A stretch of DNA of 64,000 nt from Ctena decussata (GCA_963989385.1 OZ022506.1:9319841-9383840); one strand, 5' to 3'. Shown: positions 10,350 through 25,891, counted from the first letter of the stretch. Notes: generated by a model not told the origin, from the sequence alone. Numbers and translations are program-made.

Positions 10350-13300
10350 ACAGCCCAAATAAAGCAAATTTTTGAAATAAAAGTGGTTCTTTTCCCTAGA
10401 TATAATGAAACTATATCTCTAAAAGTACAGAATGCTATTGTAAAAGGTACCATTGAACAGTTCTCATTTTTTTTCATTTTTCTCTCACATGGTCAAAATT
10501 TGTTTAAGTCCATTTTATAAGAAAGTGTTGATATTATCCCCGTGATGCCACATGATATTATTCAAGCATTACTGAGTTTGTCCTCCTGAACACACTGTTC
10601 ACCCAGATGCAACAAGTTGGTGCCCATGCCAAAACATGCTCATATAAGTTTAGGGGAAAATGCACTTTTTGAAGTGCATGCTACTATTATTTGTCTGTGT
10701 ATTGTTACAGAAGTGCTAGGAATTTGCCATCAGTGTTGAAGGCAGCAAGTTCCAGCTGCTAAGCCTTGGCAAGTAATTGAAACTGTGGGGGCTTTGAGCC
10801 TAATGTGAAGCCATATATCAGTTATGAATCAATCTTTCTGTTCTGTAATGTTAAGTGCTTATTTTGAACAGTCTTTCATAACACTGTTCTGTATCATCAA
10901 TTCAATATAATGATTAAAACGTCCATCTCTGTAATTTACTTGTCTTTTAAAAATCATGTTATAACAAGTGATAAACAGCCTAGAGTTCTCATTTGCTCCT
11001 TACTTGGAGCACTTTACTCCATTTGTTTGGCTGGGCACTCCTTTTTTCAGAGAATAGTCCACTCTTGATATCTGAAAGTCAAAGTTCATCTCAACTACTG
11101 GTAGCTCAGCTTCAATTTTCTGATCCCAGAAAATTTATTTTGAGATACCAGTAGTTTATAATAACAAGAGATGAAATATGTCCAATCCATTTTCTTTGAT
11201 TTAAGAGGGTACTTTGAAATATCAGTGTTTGAGATAACAAGAGTTAACTTAACTATATCGTAATAGTAAAAAGTATGCAAAGACCAGGAACTGAAACAAT
11301 CAAAATCCAAATCCAGCCCTCAAACCATAGTTGGAAACAACTAAGATTACAAATAATCAAGATACAGAGAACATATGGCCAACCGAGTGAGCAGCTTGTT
11401 CCCAAAAGGTGGCCACTCAGCAAACCGAACCAAAAATAATGATAACATACATAAGGTAAAACATCACAGAAACTCTGACACCAAAAACAGGCAACAAAGA
11501 ACCACAACAGAACTACCGCCTTGGAACGGTCAGTAATGAATTACTGGGGGGCTTAAATCGATTTTACAGGCCCAACCTCACCCTCAGTTTCTGAAGTGGT
11601 ACAAAACATTTAGTTGGTTGTTCGGTTCGCATGATAACCCTCTAACTCGTCAATGAATCATCACGGTAAACACATAAATCAAATTTCAACACCATGAAGA
11701 AGCAAAGACGAGGACTCAACAGATACAACGGGCCGTCTGACAGGTGGAGATCCCTGTCCTGTTTTCATGTGCTTTTATTTGGAAGATTTCATGGAAAGTT
11801 TTGAAGATTTTGGTCCAAAAATTGGTGTATGTAGTCATCTTAATGATTACATGAGGATTTTTGAGTACAAAAGGTCAAAGTCATTCTGTGAACTTTGATC
11901 CCCAGGACTCTCATATTTTGACAGTTGCCGTTCCGAGTAGCGCAGTCCGTAGGGCACCTGACTCATAAGTCAGAGGTCCTGGGTTCAATACCCGGTCTGG
12001 CCACATACTTTCGTTTCTCCTTCCGCTGATTCAAGAAGAGCAGTTGTCAGTTTCTGGCGAAAGTATGTGCACTTGGTACTGGTTAACCGCTTAGGAGGTC
12101 TAAACCTGCCCAGGAATAGTGAGGCTAGGTTAACAGTCCCGACATGACTTTAGCTGTTTACGGTGGACTTAAAGCAACAAATTAATCAATCAATTAATCA
12201 ATCAATCAATCAATCTTTTGACAGTTTCCTCAAAAGCCACTGGGCGAATTGAAACGAAATTTCATGTAGAGTCTTCAGGGGCTCAGGGAATGAAAATTAG
12301 TTCAAATGAAACAAGTCACATGACCATCATGGCGCCATGCTCATATATGGTAAAAACCTTTAAAAAATCTTCTTCTTCATGAGCAATTAACCGATGGCCT
12401 TGAAACTTGGTACATAGCATTGGGTACTCAAGCACTACCAAGATTGTTTAAATGATGAAGTTAGACTGACCTTTTTTTACAGCAACGTCAAATATGGGAA
12501 ATGCTAGAACATAAGATTTTATGCAACGTTTTGAAGATTTATGCCTAATAATTGGTATACATAGTCATGTTAATGAGTACATAAAGATTTGTGAGTACAA
12601 GAGGTCAAGGTCATTCACTGACCTTTGACTCCAGGACTCTCATATTTTGACAGTTTCAAACATTTACACAAAAGCCACTGGGCCAATTTAACAAAATTTC
12701 ATGTAGAGCCTCCAGGGGCTAAGGGTATAGAATTTATTCAAACGGACCAGGTCACCTGACCAACCTGGCCACCATGCCCATATTTGATGAAACTAGAAAA
12801 TGTGTTTATAAAACACTATGCCCCCCACCATATGCTTGCCTCTAAAGAAGGCTCATCCCATAATGTTTGTACCTTTGTATCAGAGGCTTCAATGCAAGAA
12901 CTTAACTCGGTCAAAAATTTATGATTATATTTTCAAAAGTTAATCAGGTCATTTTCACTTTGGGCAATATTTTCCTGCAAAAAAATCATGATCCTAGTTT
13001 CAGGGGTTCTCGAAATATTTTGTTCACAAGGTTTCATAGGCTTAAAATGCACTAAGTTGAAAAAAGGGCATAACTCTGTCAGAAATTCACGATTTTTTTT
13101 TCGAAAGTTAATCAAGTCATCTACACCTTGGGCAATAAAGTTTCAAGTCCCTAGCTGATAACTTGCTGACAATGTCAAAATGCGGAAATTTTCAAAGGGC
13201 CATAATTACTACAAAAACTGACAGAATTTGTTCAAGAGTTAATCAGTTCATCTACCCATTATCTCCAATAAGCTGAATAGGTTTCAAGCCCTTAGCTCAA

Positions 13301-15528
13301 ATACTTTTTAAGATATCTGGCTGACAAAGTCAATATGTCAAATACTTTCAAAGGGCCATAACTCCTGCTAAAACTGGCGGAATTCGTTCCGAGGTCAATA
13401 AGTTCATCAACTCATCATTCCTAATAAGCTGTCAAAGTTCCAAGCCCCTAGCTTAAATACTTTTTAAGATAACTTGCGGACAAATTCAAATTGCAGAAAT
13501 TTTCAAAGGGCCGTAATTCCCTAAAAAATTACGGAATTCATTCAAACGTTATTCAGTTTATCTACTCATCATCTTAAATAAGCTGACAAAGTTTAAGGTC
13601 CCTAGCTTATATATTGTTCTAGATATTATGCTGACAAAGTCAAAATGCCAAAATTTTCAAAGGATTATAACTCCAACAAAAATTGACGGAATTTGTTCAA
13701 AAAATAATAAGTCCATCTACTCATCATTCCTAATAGGTTGGCAAAGCTTCAAGCCCCTAGCTCAAATGATTTGTTAGATATCTTGCTGACAAGATTTTAT
13801 TATGAATTTTTGCCAAGGGGCATAACTCGAAAAAGGGAGACAACTCGGACAAGAAAAAAAGTACGTGTCCGCTAATTTTTCATGACAAATCCATGTAAAA
13901 TTTCAAAACTCTAGCATGCACGGTTTCTAACATATGGTATGCGTGACTAACGGACGGACGGACGGACGCATGGACGACAACCCAGAAGCAATATGCCCCC
14001 TCAACTTCTTCGAAGTTGGGGGCATAAATATTTAACGATGTTCTCCTTTACCAATTAACGTTTGGCCTTGAAACTTGGAATATAGCACTGGGTACATGCA
14101 TGCTACCAAGAATGTTCAAATGATGACCTTGGGTTGACCTTGACCTTCTTTTACGGCAAGGTCAAATATGGGAACTGGTAGAACATAGGATTTCATGGAC
14201 AGTTTTGAAGATTTTGGCTCAAGTGTGTTCAAAGATGACCTTGGGTTGAACTTGACATTTTTATGGCAATGTCAGATTTGCTTTCTTGTACTTTTATTTT
14301 GGGAAAACGCTCATATATAAATGTTCGTGGAACTTTCAGAAGATTTTGGTACAAAAGTTAATAAATACAGTCCAATAAATGAGTACATGGACACTTTTAG
14401 CAACAGAAGACAGGTTCATTTTTTTACTTTTAATATAAACGTATTCATACCAAATTTAGTGCTACAGACGTGCATTTCTGTATTCAACCAATTTCTTTCA
14501 TATTTTGACAATTTCAAACTATAAGGTTTATTCAGATGTTGATCCTCATCAAACCTTTGACTTTTTTACTCAGGTGAGCGGTTCAGGGCCTCATGGCCCT
14601 CTTGTTTCCTCCCCTTTGACATATGATGGCTCAGTGTGGGTCCACGGCTAGGGCCGCGACCATAAAAAGTGAATGTCTCGTTGGTTCCTCCGTGCTACTG
14701 GGTAGATTCGTGGATGAAGCCAATTAAGCAGGGGGAAAATGTCAAAGGTCGACCAAGTTGCTCGGCAGCTCAGTTGGCATAGTGCTAGCATAGTAAGCGA
14801 CACGCTATCAGAAGTTCTTTTTACTGAAAATTACTGAAAAAATACTACTGGACACGAAAAATCTCGTAGTTAATTATTCGCCCTAATATCAACGGTCGAC
14901 CAGTTGGCTCAGCAACTCAGTTGTCTCACGGATAGTGAGAGGCCCAGGGTTCGAGTTCCGGTCGGGCCACGAATTTTTCCTTCCCTGTGACATTTCCCTT
15001 ACCTGCATACTTGCGATTGTCATTAATCCCCTTAGCTGATAATGTCATCAAGGACCGATGGGATTTTCTTCATATGCTCATGTAGTCTCGTCTGTTTGCA
15101 ATTACTTCTGAATTCTTGTCCAAGTTACAAACTTACATTTCATATATGCAGGTGCGTGTTGAAATTTTGTCAATTTGACAAAATTTTAATACGTAGCTGC
15201 GAATTTGGGTATAGGCATTTACGCCCTTGAGCAATATTATTGGACATGCAAAGTGCACGGATGCTATTCTAGTTTTACATGTAAATGTATATGCCACCAT
15301 GTCTCAATGTATTATACTTGTTCATATCCTCATATGTCTGTATAGACCTGAGTGATAATAAAGTTCTGTTCTGTTCATTAAACGAGTGGCGATTGGAAGA
15401 AAATGAAATCGGTATTATAAAAATATGAAAGTAACGTAATGATAACTACAGTAAAATCTCGCTATTAAGGTTCTGCAGTACACTTCGGCCATTTTGGACC
15501 ATATTTCTGCATAAAATCATATCTAATC
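10350..15528 (+). repeat. Array unit copy 3
   Basis: 5179 bp. It carries TATAGACC near 15351 and a private T at 15187, which breaks the otherwise perfect TTGAAATTTTGTCA palindrome of the unit. Confidence 0.95.
11927..12215 (+). mobile_element. Same SINE, array copy 3
   Basis: Same insertion point and flanks as copy 1; carried along by unit amplification. Confidence 0.9.
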
Positions 15529-18500
15529 ACAGCCCAAATAAAGCAAATTTTTGAAATAAAAGTGGTTCTTTTCCCTAGATATAATGAAACTATATCTCTA
15601 AAAGTACAGAATGCTATTGTAAAAGGTACCATTGAACAGTTCTCATTTTTTTTCATTTTTCTCTCACATGGTCAAAATTTGTTTAAGTCCATTTTATAAG
15701 AAAGTGTTGATATTATCCCCGTGATGCCACATGATATTATTCAAGCATTACTGAGTTTGTCCTCCTGAACACACTGTTCACCCAGATGCAACAAGTTGGT
15801 GCCCATGCCAAAACATGCTCATATAAGTTTAGGGGAAAATGCACTTTTTGAAGTGCATGCTACTATTATTTGTCTGTGTATTGTTACAGAAGTGCTAGGA
15901 ATTTGCCATCAGTGTTGAAGGCAGCAAGTTCCAGCTGCTAAGCCTTGGCAAGTAATTGAAACTGTGGGGGCTTTGAGCCTAATGTGAAGCCATATATCAG
16001 TTATGAATCAATCTTTCTGTTCTGTAATGTTAAGTGCTTATTTTGAACAGTCTTTCATAACACTGTTCTGTATCATCAATTCAATATAATGATTAAAACG
16101 TCCATCTCTGTAATTTACTTGTCTTTTAAAAATCATGTTATAACAAGTGATAAACAGCCTAGAGTTCTCATTTGCTCCTTACTTGGAGCACTTTACTCCA
16201 TTTGTTTGGCTGGGCACTCCTTTTTTCAGAGAATAGTCCACTCTTGATATCTGAAAGTCAAAGTTCATCTCAACTACTGGTAGCTCAGCTTCAATTTTCT
16301 GATCCCAGAAAATTTATTTTGAGATACCAGTAGTTTATAATAACAAGAGATGAAATATGTCCAATCCATTTTCTTTGATTTAAGAGGGTACTTTGAAATA
16401 TCAGTGTTTGAGATAACAAGAGTTAACTTAACTATATCGTAATAGTAAAAAGTATGCAAAGACCAGGAACTGAAACAATCAAAATCCAAATCCAGCCCTC
16501 AAACCATAGTTGGAAACAACTAAGATTACAAATAATCAAGATACAGAGAACATATGGCCAACCGAGTGAGCAGCTTGTTCCCAAAAGGTGGCCACTCAGC
16601 AAACCGAACCAAAAATAATGATAACATACATAAGGTAAAACATCACAGAAACTCTGACACCAAAAACAGGCAACAAAGAACCACAACAGAACTACCGCCT
16701 TGGAACGGTCAGTAATGAATTACTGGGGGGCTTAAATCGATTTTACAGGCCCAACCTCACCCTCAGTTTCTGAAGTGGTACAAAACATTTAGTTGGTTGT
16801 TCGGTTCGCATGATAACCCTCTAACTCGTCAATGAATCATCACGGTAAACACATAAATCAAATTTCAACACCATGAAGAAGCAAAGACGAGGACTCAACA
16901 GATACAACGGGCCGTCTGACAGGTGGAGATCCCTGTCCTGTTTTCATGTGCTTTTATTTGGAAGATTTCATGGAAAGTTTTGAAGATTTTGGTCCAAAAA
17001 TTGGTGTATGTAGTCATCTTAATGATTACATGAGGATTTTTGAGTACAAAAGGTCAAAGTCATTCTGTGAACTTTGATCCCCAGGACTCTCATATTTTGA
17101 CAGTTGCCGTTCCGAGTAGCGCAGTCCGTAGGGCACCTGACTCATAAGTCAGAGGTCCTGGGTTCAATACCCGGTCTGGCCACATACTTTCGTTTCTCCT
17201 TCCGCTGATTCAAGAAGAGCAGTTGTCAGTTTCTGGCGAAAGTATGTGCACTTGGTACTGGTTAACCGCTTAGGAGGTCTAAACCTGCCCAGGAATAGTG
17301 AGGCTAGGTTAACAGTCCCGACATGACTTTAGCTGTTTACGGTGGACTTAAAGCAACAAATTAATCAATCAATTAATCAATCAATCAATCAATCTTTTGA
17401 CAGTTTCCTCAAAAGCCACTGGGCGAATTGAAACGAAATTTCATGTAGAGTCTTCAGGGGCTCAGGGAATGAAAATTAGTTCAAATGAAACAAGTCACAT
17501 GACCATCATGGCGCCATGCTCATATATGGTAAAAACCTTTAAAAAATCTTCTTCTTCATGAGCAATTAACCGATGGCCTTGAAACTTGGTACATAGCATT
17601 GGGTACTCAAGCACTACCAAGATTGTTTAAATGATGAAGTTAGACTGACCTTTTTTTACAGCAACGTCAAATATGGGAAATGCTAGAACATAAGATTTTA
17701 TGCAACGTTTTGAAGATTTATGCCTAATAATTGGTATACATAGTCATGTTAATGAGTACATAAAGATTTGTGAGTACAAGAGGTCAAGGTCATTCACTGA
17801 CCTTTGACTCCAGGACTCTCATATTTTGACAGTTTCAAACATTTACACAAAAGCCACTGGGCCAATTTAACAAAATTTCATGTAGAGCCTCCAGGGGCTA
17901 AGGGTATAGAATTTATTCAAACGGACCAGGTCACCTGACCAACCTGGCCACCATGCCCATATTTGATGAAACTAGAAAATGTGTTTATAAAACACTATGC
18001 CCCCCACCATATGCTTGCCTCTAAAGAAGGCTCATCCCATAATGTTTGTACCTTTGTATCAGAGGCTTCAATGCAAGAACTTAACTCGGTCAAAAATTTA
18101 TGATTATATTTTCAAAAGTTAATCAGGTCATTTTCACTTTGGGCAATATTTTCCTGCAAAAAAATCATGATCCTAGTTTCAGGGGTTCTCGAAATATTTT
18201 GTTCACAAGGTTTCATAGGCTTAAAATGCACTAAGTTGAAAAAAGGGCATAACTCTGTCAGAAATTCACGATTTTTTTTTCGAAAGTTAATCAAGTCATC
18301 TACACCTTGGGCAATAAAGTTTCAAGTCCCTAGCTGATAACTTGCTGACAATGTCAAAATGCGGAAATTTTCAAAGGGCCATAATTACTACAAAAACTGA
18401 CAGAATTTGTTCAAGAGTTAATCAGTTCATCTACCCATTATCTCCAATAAGCTGAATAGGTTTCAAGCCCTTAGCTCAAATACTTTTTAAGATATCTGGC

Positions 18501-20707
18501 TGACAAAGTCAATATGTCAAATACTTTCAAAGGGCCATAACTCCTGCTAAAACTGGCGGAATTCGTTCCGAGGTCAATAAGTTCATCAACTCATCATTCC
18601 TAATAAGCTGTCAAAGTTCCAAGCCCCTAGCTTAAATACTTTTTAAGATAACTTGCGGACAAATTCAAATTGCAGAAATTTTCAAAGGGCCGTAATTCCC
18701 TAAAAAATTACGGAATTCATTCAAACGTTATTCAGTTTATCTACTCATCATCTTAAATAAGCTGACAAAGTTTAAGGTCCCTAGCTTATATATTGTTCTA
18801 GATATTATGCTGACAAAGTCAAAATGCCAAAATTTTCAAAGGATTATAACTCCAACAAAAATTGACGGAATTTGTTCAAAAAATAATAAGTCCATCTACT
18901 CATCATTCCTAATAGGTTGGCAAAGCTTCAAGCCCCTAGCTCAAATGATTTGTTAGATATCTTGCTGACAAGATTTTATTATGAATTTTTGCCAAGGGGC
19001 ATAACTCGAAAAAGGGAGACAACTCGGACAAGAAAAAAAGTACGTGTCCGCTAATTTTTCATGACAAATCCATGTAAAATTTCAAAACTCTAGCATGCAC
19101 GGTTTCTAACATATGGTATGCGTGACTAACGGACGGACGGACGGACGCATGGACGACAACCCAGAAGCAATATGCCCCCTCAACTTCTTCGAAGTTGGGG
19201 GCATAAATATTTAACGATGTTCTCCTTTACCAATTAACGTTTGGCCTTGAAACTTGGAATATAGCACTGGGTACATGCATGCTACCAAGAATGTTCAAAT
19301 GATGACCTTGGGTTGACCTTGACCTTCTTTTACGGCAAGGTCAAATATGGGAACTGGTAGAACATAGGATTTCATGGACAGTTTTGAAGATTTTTGGCTC
19401 AAGTGTGTTCAAAGATGACCTTGGGTTGAACTTGACATTTTTATGGCAATGTCAGATTTGCTTTCTTGTACTTTTATTTTGGGAAAACGCTCATATATAA
19501 ATGTTCGTGGAACTTTCAGAAGATTTTGGTACAAAAGTTAATAAATACAGTCCAATAAATGAGTACATGGACACTTTTAGCAACAGAAGACAGGTTCATT
19601 TTTTTACTTTTAATATAAACGTATTCATACCAAATTTAGTGCTACAGACGCGCATTTCTGTATTCAACCAATTTCTTTCATATTTTGACAATTTCAAACT
19701 ATAAGGTTTATTCAGATGTTGATCCTCATCAAACCTTTGACTTTTTTACTCAGGTGAGCGGTTCAGGGCCTCATGGCCCTCTTGTTTCCTCCCCTTTGAC
19801 ATATGATGGCTCAGTGTGGGTCCACGGCTAGGGCCGCGACCATAAAAAGTGAATGTCTCGTTGGTTCCTCCGTGCTACTGGGTAGATTCGTGGATGAAGC
19901 CAATTAAGCAGGGGGAAAATGTCAAAGGTCGACCAAGTTGCTCGGCAGCTCAGTTGGCATAGTGCTAGCATAGTAAGCGACACGCTATCAGAAGTTCTTT
20001 TTACTGAAAATTACTGAAAAAATACTACTGGACACGAAAAATCTCGTAGTTAATTATTCGCCCTAATATCAACGGTCGACCAGTTGGCTCAGCAACTCAG
20101 TTGTCTCACGGATAGTGAGAGGCCCAGGGTTCGAGTTCCGGTCGGGCCACGAATTTTTCCTTCCCTGTGACATTTCCCTTACCTGCATACTTGCGATTGT
20201 CATTAATCCCCTTAGCTGATAATGTCATCAAGGACCGATGGGATTTTCTTCATATGCTCATGTAGTCTCGTCTGTTTGCAATTACTTCTGAATTCTTGTC
20301 CAAGTTACAAACTTACATTTCATATATGCAGGTGCGTGTTGAAATTTTGTCAATTTGACAAAATTTCAATACGTAGCTGCGAATTTGGGTATAGGCATTT
20401 ACGCCCTTGAGCAATATTATTGGACATGCAAAGTGCACGGATGCTATTCTAGTTTTACATGTAAATGTATATGCCACCATGTCTCAATGTATTATACTTG
20501 TTCATATCCTCATATGTCTGTATAACCTGAGTGATAATAAAGTTCTGTTCTGTTCATTAAACGAGTGGCGATTGGAAGAAAATGAAATCGGTATTATAAA
20601 AATATGAAAGTAACGTAATGATAACTACAGTAAAATCTCGCTATTAAGGTTCTGCAGTACACTTCGGCCATTTTGGACCATATTTCTGCATAAAATCATA
20701 TCTAATC
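15529..20707 (+). repeat. Array unit copy 4
   Basis: 5179 bp. One extra T in the run near 19391-19395 is balanced by the TATAACC form near 20521. It shares with copy 5 a C (19651) where copies 1-3 have T. Confidence 0.95.
17106..17394 (+). mobile_element. Same SINE, array copy 4
   Basis: Same insertion point and flanks as copy 1; carried along by unit amplification. Confidence 0.9.
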
Positions 20708-23700
20708 ACAGCCCAAATAAAGCAAATTTTTGAAATAAAAGTGGTTCTTTTCCCTAGATATAATGAAACTATATCTCTAAAAGTACAGAATGCTATTGTA
20801 AAAGGTACCATTGAACAGTTCTCATTTTTTTTCATTTTTCTCTCACATGGTCAAAATTTGTTTAAGTCCATTTTATAAGAAAGTGTTGATATTATCCCCG
20901 TGATGCCACATGATATTATTCAAGCATTACTGAGTTTGTCCTCCTGAACACACTGTTCACCCAGATGCAACAAGTTGGTGCCCATGCCAAAACATGCTCA
21001 TATAAGTTTAGGGGAAAATGCACTTTTTGAAGTGCATGCTACTATTATTTGTCTGTGTATTGTTACAGAAGTGCTAGGAATTTGCCATCAGTGTTGAAGG
21101 CAGCAAGTTCCAGCTGCTAAGCCTTGGCAAGTAATTGAAACTGTGGGGGCTTTGAGCCTAATGTGAAGCCATATATCAGTTATGAATCAATCTTTCTGTT
21201 CTGTAATGTTAAGTGCTTATTTTGAACAGTCTTTCATAACACTGTTCTGTATCATCAATTCAATATAATGATTAAAACGTCCATCTCTGTAATTTACTTG
21301 TCTTTTAAAAATCATGTTATAACAAGTGATAAACAGCCTAGAGTTCTCATTTGCTCCTTACTTGGAGCACTTTACTCCATTTGTTTGGCTGGGCACTCCT
21401 TTTTTCAGAGAATAGTCCACTCTTGATATCTGAAAGTCAAAGTTCATCTCAACTACTGGTAGCTCAGCTTCAATTTTCTGATCCCAGAAAATTTATTTTG
21501 AGATACCAGTAGTTTATAATAACAAGAGATGAAATATGTCCAATCCATTTTCTTTGATTTAAGAGGGTACTTTGAAATATCAGTGTTTGAGATAACAAGA
21601 GTTAACTTAACTATATCGTAATAGTAAAAAGTATGCAAAGACCAGGAACTGAAACAATCAAAATCCAAATCCAGCCCTCAAACCATAGTTGGAAACAACT
21701 AAGATTACAAATAATCAAGATACAGAGAACATATGGCCAACCGAGTGAGCAGCTTGTTCCCAAAAGGTGGCCACTCAGCAACCCAAACCGAACCAAAAAT
21801 AATGATAACATACATAAGGTAAAACATCACAGAAACTCTGACACCAAAAACAGGCAACAAAGAACCACAACAGAACTACCGCCTTGGAACGGTCAGTAAT
21901 GAATTACTGGGGGGCTTAAATCGATTTTACAGGCCCAACCTCACCCTCAGTTTCTGAAGTGGTACAAAACATTTAGTTGGTTGTTCGGTTCGCATGATAA
22001 CCCTCTAACTCGTCAATGAATCATCACGGTAAACACATAAATCAAATTTCAACACCATGAAGAAGCAAAGACGAGGACTCAACAGATACAACGGGCCGTC
22101 TGACAGGTGGAGATCCCTGTCCTGTTTTCATGTGCTTTTATTTGGAAGATTTCATGGAAAGTTTTGAAGATTTTGGTCCAAAAATTGGTGTATGTAGTCA
22201 TCTTAATGATTACATGAGGATTTTTGAGTACAAAAGGTCAAAGTCATTCTGTGAACTTTGATCCCCAGGACTCTCATATTTTGACAGTTGCCGTTCCGAG
22301 TAGCGCAGTCCGTAGGGCACCTGACTCATAAGTCAGAGGTCCTGGGTTCAATACCCGGTCTGGCCACATACTTTCGTTTCTCCTTCCGCTGATTCAAGAA
22401 GAGCAGTTGTCAGTTTCTGGCGAAAGTATGTGCACTTGGTACTGGTTAACCGCTTAGGAGGTCTAAACCTGCCCAGGAATAGTGAGGCTAGGTTAACAGT
22501 CCCGACATGACTTTAGCTGTTTACGGTGGACTTAAAGCAACAAATTAATCAATCAATTAATCAATCAATCAATCAATCTTTTGACAGTTTCCTCAAAAGC
22601 CACTGGGCGAATTGAAACGAAATTTCATGTAGAGTCTTCAGGGGCTCAGGGAATGAAAATTAGTTCAAATGAAACAAGTCACATGACCATCATGGCGCCA
22701 TGCTCATATATGGTAAAAACCTTTAAAAAATCTTCTTCTTCATGAGCAATTAACCGATGGCCTTGAAACTTGGTACATAGCATTGGGTACTCAAGCACTA
22801 CCAAGATTGTTTAAATGATGAAGTTAGACTGACCTTTTTTTACAGCAACGTCAAATATGGGAAATGCTAGAACATAAGATTTTATGCAACGTTTTGAAGA
22901 TTTATGCCTAATAATTGGTATACATAGTCATGTTAATGATTACATAAAGATTTGTGAGTACAAGAGGTCAAGGTCATTCACTGACCTTTGACTCCAGGAC
23001 TCTCATATTTTGACAGTTTCAAACATTTACACAAAAGCCACTGGGCCAATTTAACAAAATTTCATGTAGAGCCTCCAGGGGCTAAGGGTATAGAATTTAT
23101 TCAAACGGACCAGGTCACCTGACCAACCTGGCCACCATGCCCATATTTGATGAAACTAGAAAATGTGTTTATAAAACACTATGCCCCCCACCATATGCTT
23201 GCCTCTAAAGAAGGCTCATCCCATAATGTTTGTACCTTTGTATCAGAGGCTTCAATGCAAGAACTTAACTCGGTCAAAAATTTATGATTATATTTTCAAA
23301 AGTTAATCAGGTCATTTTCACTTTGGGCAATATTTTCCTGCAAAAAAATCATGATCCTAGTTTCAGGGGTTCTCGAAATATTTTGTTCACAAGGTTTCAT
23401 AGGCTTAAAATGCACTAAGTTGAAAAAAGGGCATAACTCTGTCAGAAATTCACGATTTTTTTTTCGAAAGTTAATCAAGTCATCTACACCTTGGGCAATA
23501 AAGTTTCAAGTCCCTAGCTGATAACTTGCTGACAATGTCAAAATGCGGAAATTTTCAAAGGGCCATAATTACTACAAAAACTGACAGAATTTGTTCAAGA
23601 GTTAATCAGTTCATCTACCCATTATCTCCAATAAGCTGAATAGGTTTCAAGCCCTTAGCTCAAATACTTTTTAAGATATCTGGCTGACAAAGTCAATATG

Positions 23701-25891
23701 TCAAATACTTTCAAAGGGCCATAACTCCTGCTAAAACTGGCGGAATTCGTTCCGAGGTCAATAAGTTCATCAACTCATCATTCCTAATAAGCTGTCAAAG
23801 TTCCAAGCCCCTAGCTTAAATACTTTTTAAGATAACTTGCGGACAAATTCAAATTGCAGAAATTTTCAAAGGGCCGTAATTCCCTAAAAAATTACGGAAT
23901 TCATTCAAACGTTATTCAGTTTATCTACTCATCATCTTAAATAAGCTGACAAAGTTTAAGGTCCCTAGCTTATATATTGTTCTAGATATTATGCTGACAA
24001 AGTCAAAATGCCAAAATTTTCAAAGGATTATAACTCCAACAAAAATTGACGGAATTTGTTCAAAAAATAATAAGTCCATCTACTCATCATTCCTAATAGG
24101 TTGGCAAAGCTTCAAGCCCCTAGCTCAAATGATTTGTTAGATATCTTGCTGACAAGATTTTATTATGAATTTTTGCCAAGGGGCATAACTCGAAAAAGGG
24201 AGACAACTCGGACAAGAAAAAAAGTACGTGTCCGCTAATTTTTCATGACAAATCCATGTAAAATTTCAAAACTCTAGCATGCACGGTTTCTAACATATGG
24301 TATGCGTGACTAACGGACGGACGGACGGACGCATGGACGACAACCCAGAAGCAATATGCCCCCTCAACTTCTTCGAAGTTGGGGGCATAAATATTTAACG
24401 ATGTTCTCCTTTACCAATTAACGTTTGGCCTTGAAACTTGGAATATAGCACTGGGTACATGCATGCTACCAAGAATGTTCAAATGATGACCTTGGGTTGA
24501 CCTTGACCTTCTTTTACGGCAAGGTCAAATATGGGAACTGGTAGAACATAGGATTTCATGGACAGTTTTGAAGATTTTGGCTCAAGTGTGTTCAAAGATG
24601 ACCTTGGGTTGAACTTGACATTTTTATGGCAATGTCAGATTTGCTTTCTTGTACTTTTATTTTGGGAAAACGCTCATATATAAATGTTCGTGGAACTTTC
24701 AGAAGATTTTGGTACAAAAGTTAATAAATACAGTCCAATAAATGAGTACATGGACACTTTTAGCAACAGAAGACAGGTTCATTTTTTTACTTTTAATATA
24801 AACGTATTCATACCAAATTTAGTGCTACAGACGCGCATTTCTGTATTCAACCAATTTCTTTCATATTTTGACAATTTCAAACTATAAGGTTTATTCAGAT
24901 GTTGATCCTCATCAAACCTTTGACTTTTTTACTCAGGTGAGCGGTTCAGGGCCTCATGGCCCTCTTGTTTCCTCCCCTTTGACATATGATGGCTCAGTGT
25001 GGGTCCACGGCTAGGGCCGCGACCATAAAAAGTGAATGTCTCGTTGGTTCCTCCGTGCTACTGGGTAGATTCGTGGATGAAGCCAATTAAGCAGGGGGAA
25101 AATGTCAAAGGTCGACCAAGTTGCTCGGCAGCTCAGTTGGCATAGTGCTAGCATAGTAAGCGACACGCTATCAGAAGTTCTTTTTACTGAAAATTACTGA
25201 AAAAATACTACTGGACACGAAAAATCTCGTAGTTAATTATTCGCCCTAATATCAACGGTCGACCAGTTGGCTCAGCAACTCAGTTGTCTCACGGATAGTG
25301 AGAGGCCCAGGGTTCGAGTTCCGGTCGGGCCACGAATTTTTCCTTCCCTGTGACATTTCCCTTACCTGCATACTTGCGATTGTCATTAATCCCCTTAGCT
25401 GATAATGTCATCAAGGACCGATGGGATTTTCTTCATATGCTCATGTAGTCTCGTCTGTTTGCAATTACTTCTGAATTCTTGTCCAAGTTACAAACTTACA
25501 TTTCATATATGCAGGTGCGTGTTGAAATTTTGTCAATTTGACAAAATTTCAATACGTAGCTGCGAATTTGGGTATAGGCATTTACGCCCTTGAGCAATAT
25601 TATTGGACATGCAAAGTGCACGGATGCTATTCTAGTTTTACATGTAAATGTATATGCCACCATGTCTCAATGTATTATACTTGTTCATATCCTCATATGT
25701 CTGTATAGACCTGAGTGATAATAAAGTTCTGTTCTGTTCATTAAACGAGTGGCGATTGGAAGAAAATGAAATCGGTATTATAAAAATATGAAAGTAACGT
25801 AATGATAACTACAGTAAAATCTCGCTATTAAGGTTCTGCAGTACACTTCGGCCATTTTGGACCATATTTCTGCATAAAATCATATCTAATC
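20708..25891 (+). repeat. Array unit copy 5
   Basis: 5184 bp. It contains CAGCAACCCAAACCG near 21778, 5 bp longer than the CAGCAAACCG of copies 1-4, and a private T at 22940. It carries the TATAGACC form near 25706. Confidence 0.95.
22290..22578 (+). mobile_element. Same SINE, array copy 5
   Basis: Same insertion point and flanks as copy 1. Copy 6 of the unit ends before this site, so it has no SINE. Confidence 0.9.

Noticed and set aside
21633..21899. 88-codon plus frame in copies 5 and 6 and in the dispersed copy (50956-51222, minus)
   Set aside because: Open in three places, but it runs antisense to the F family, is broken in copies 1-4 and in the diverged copy at 43.3 kb, and shows no known motif. 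Sequence identity alone explains its survival.
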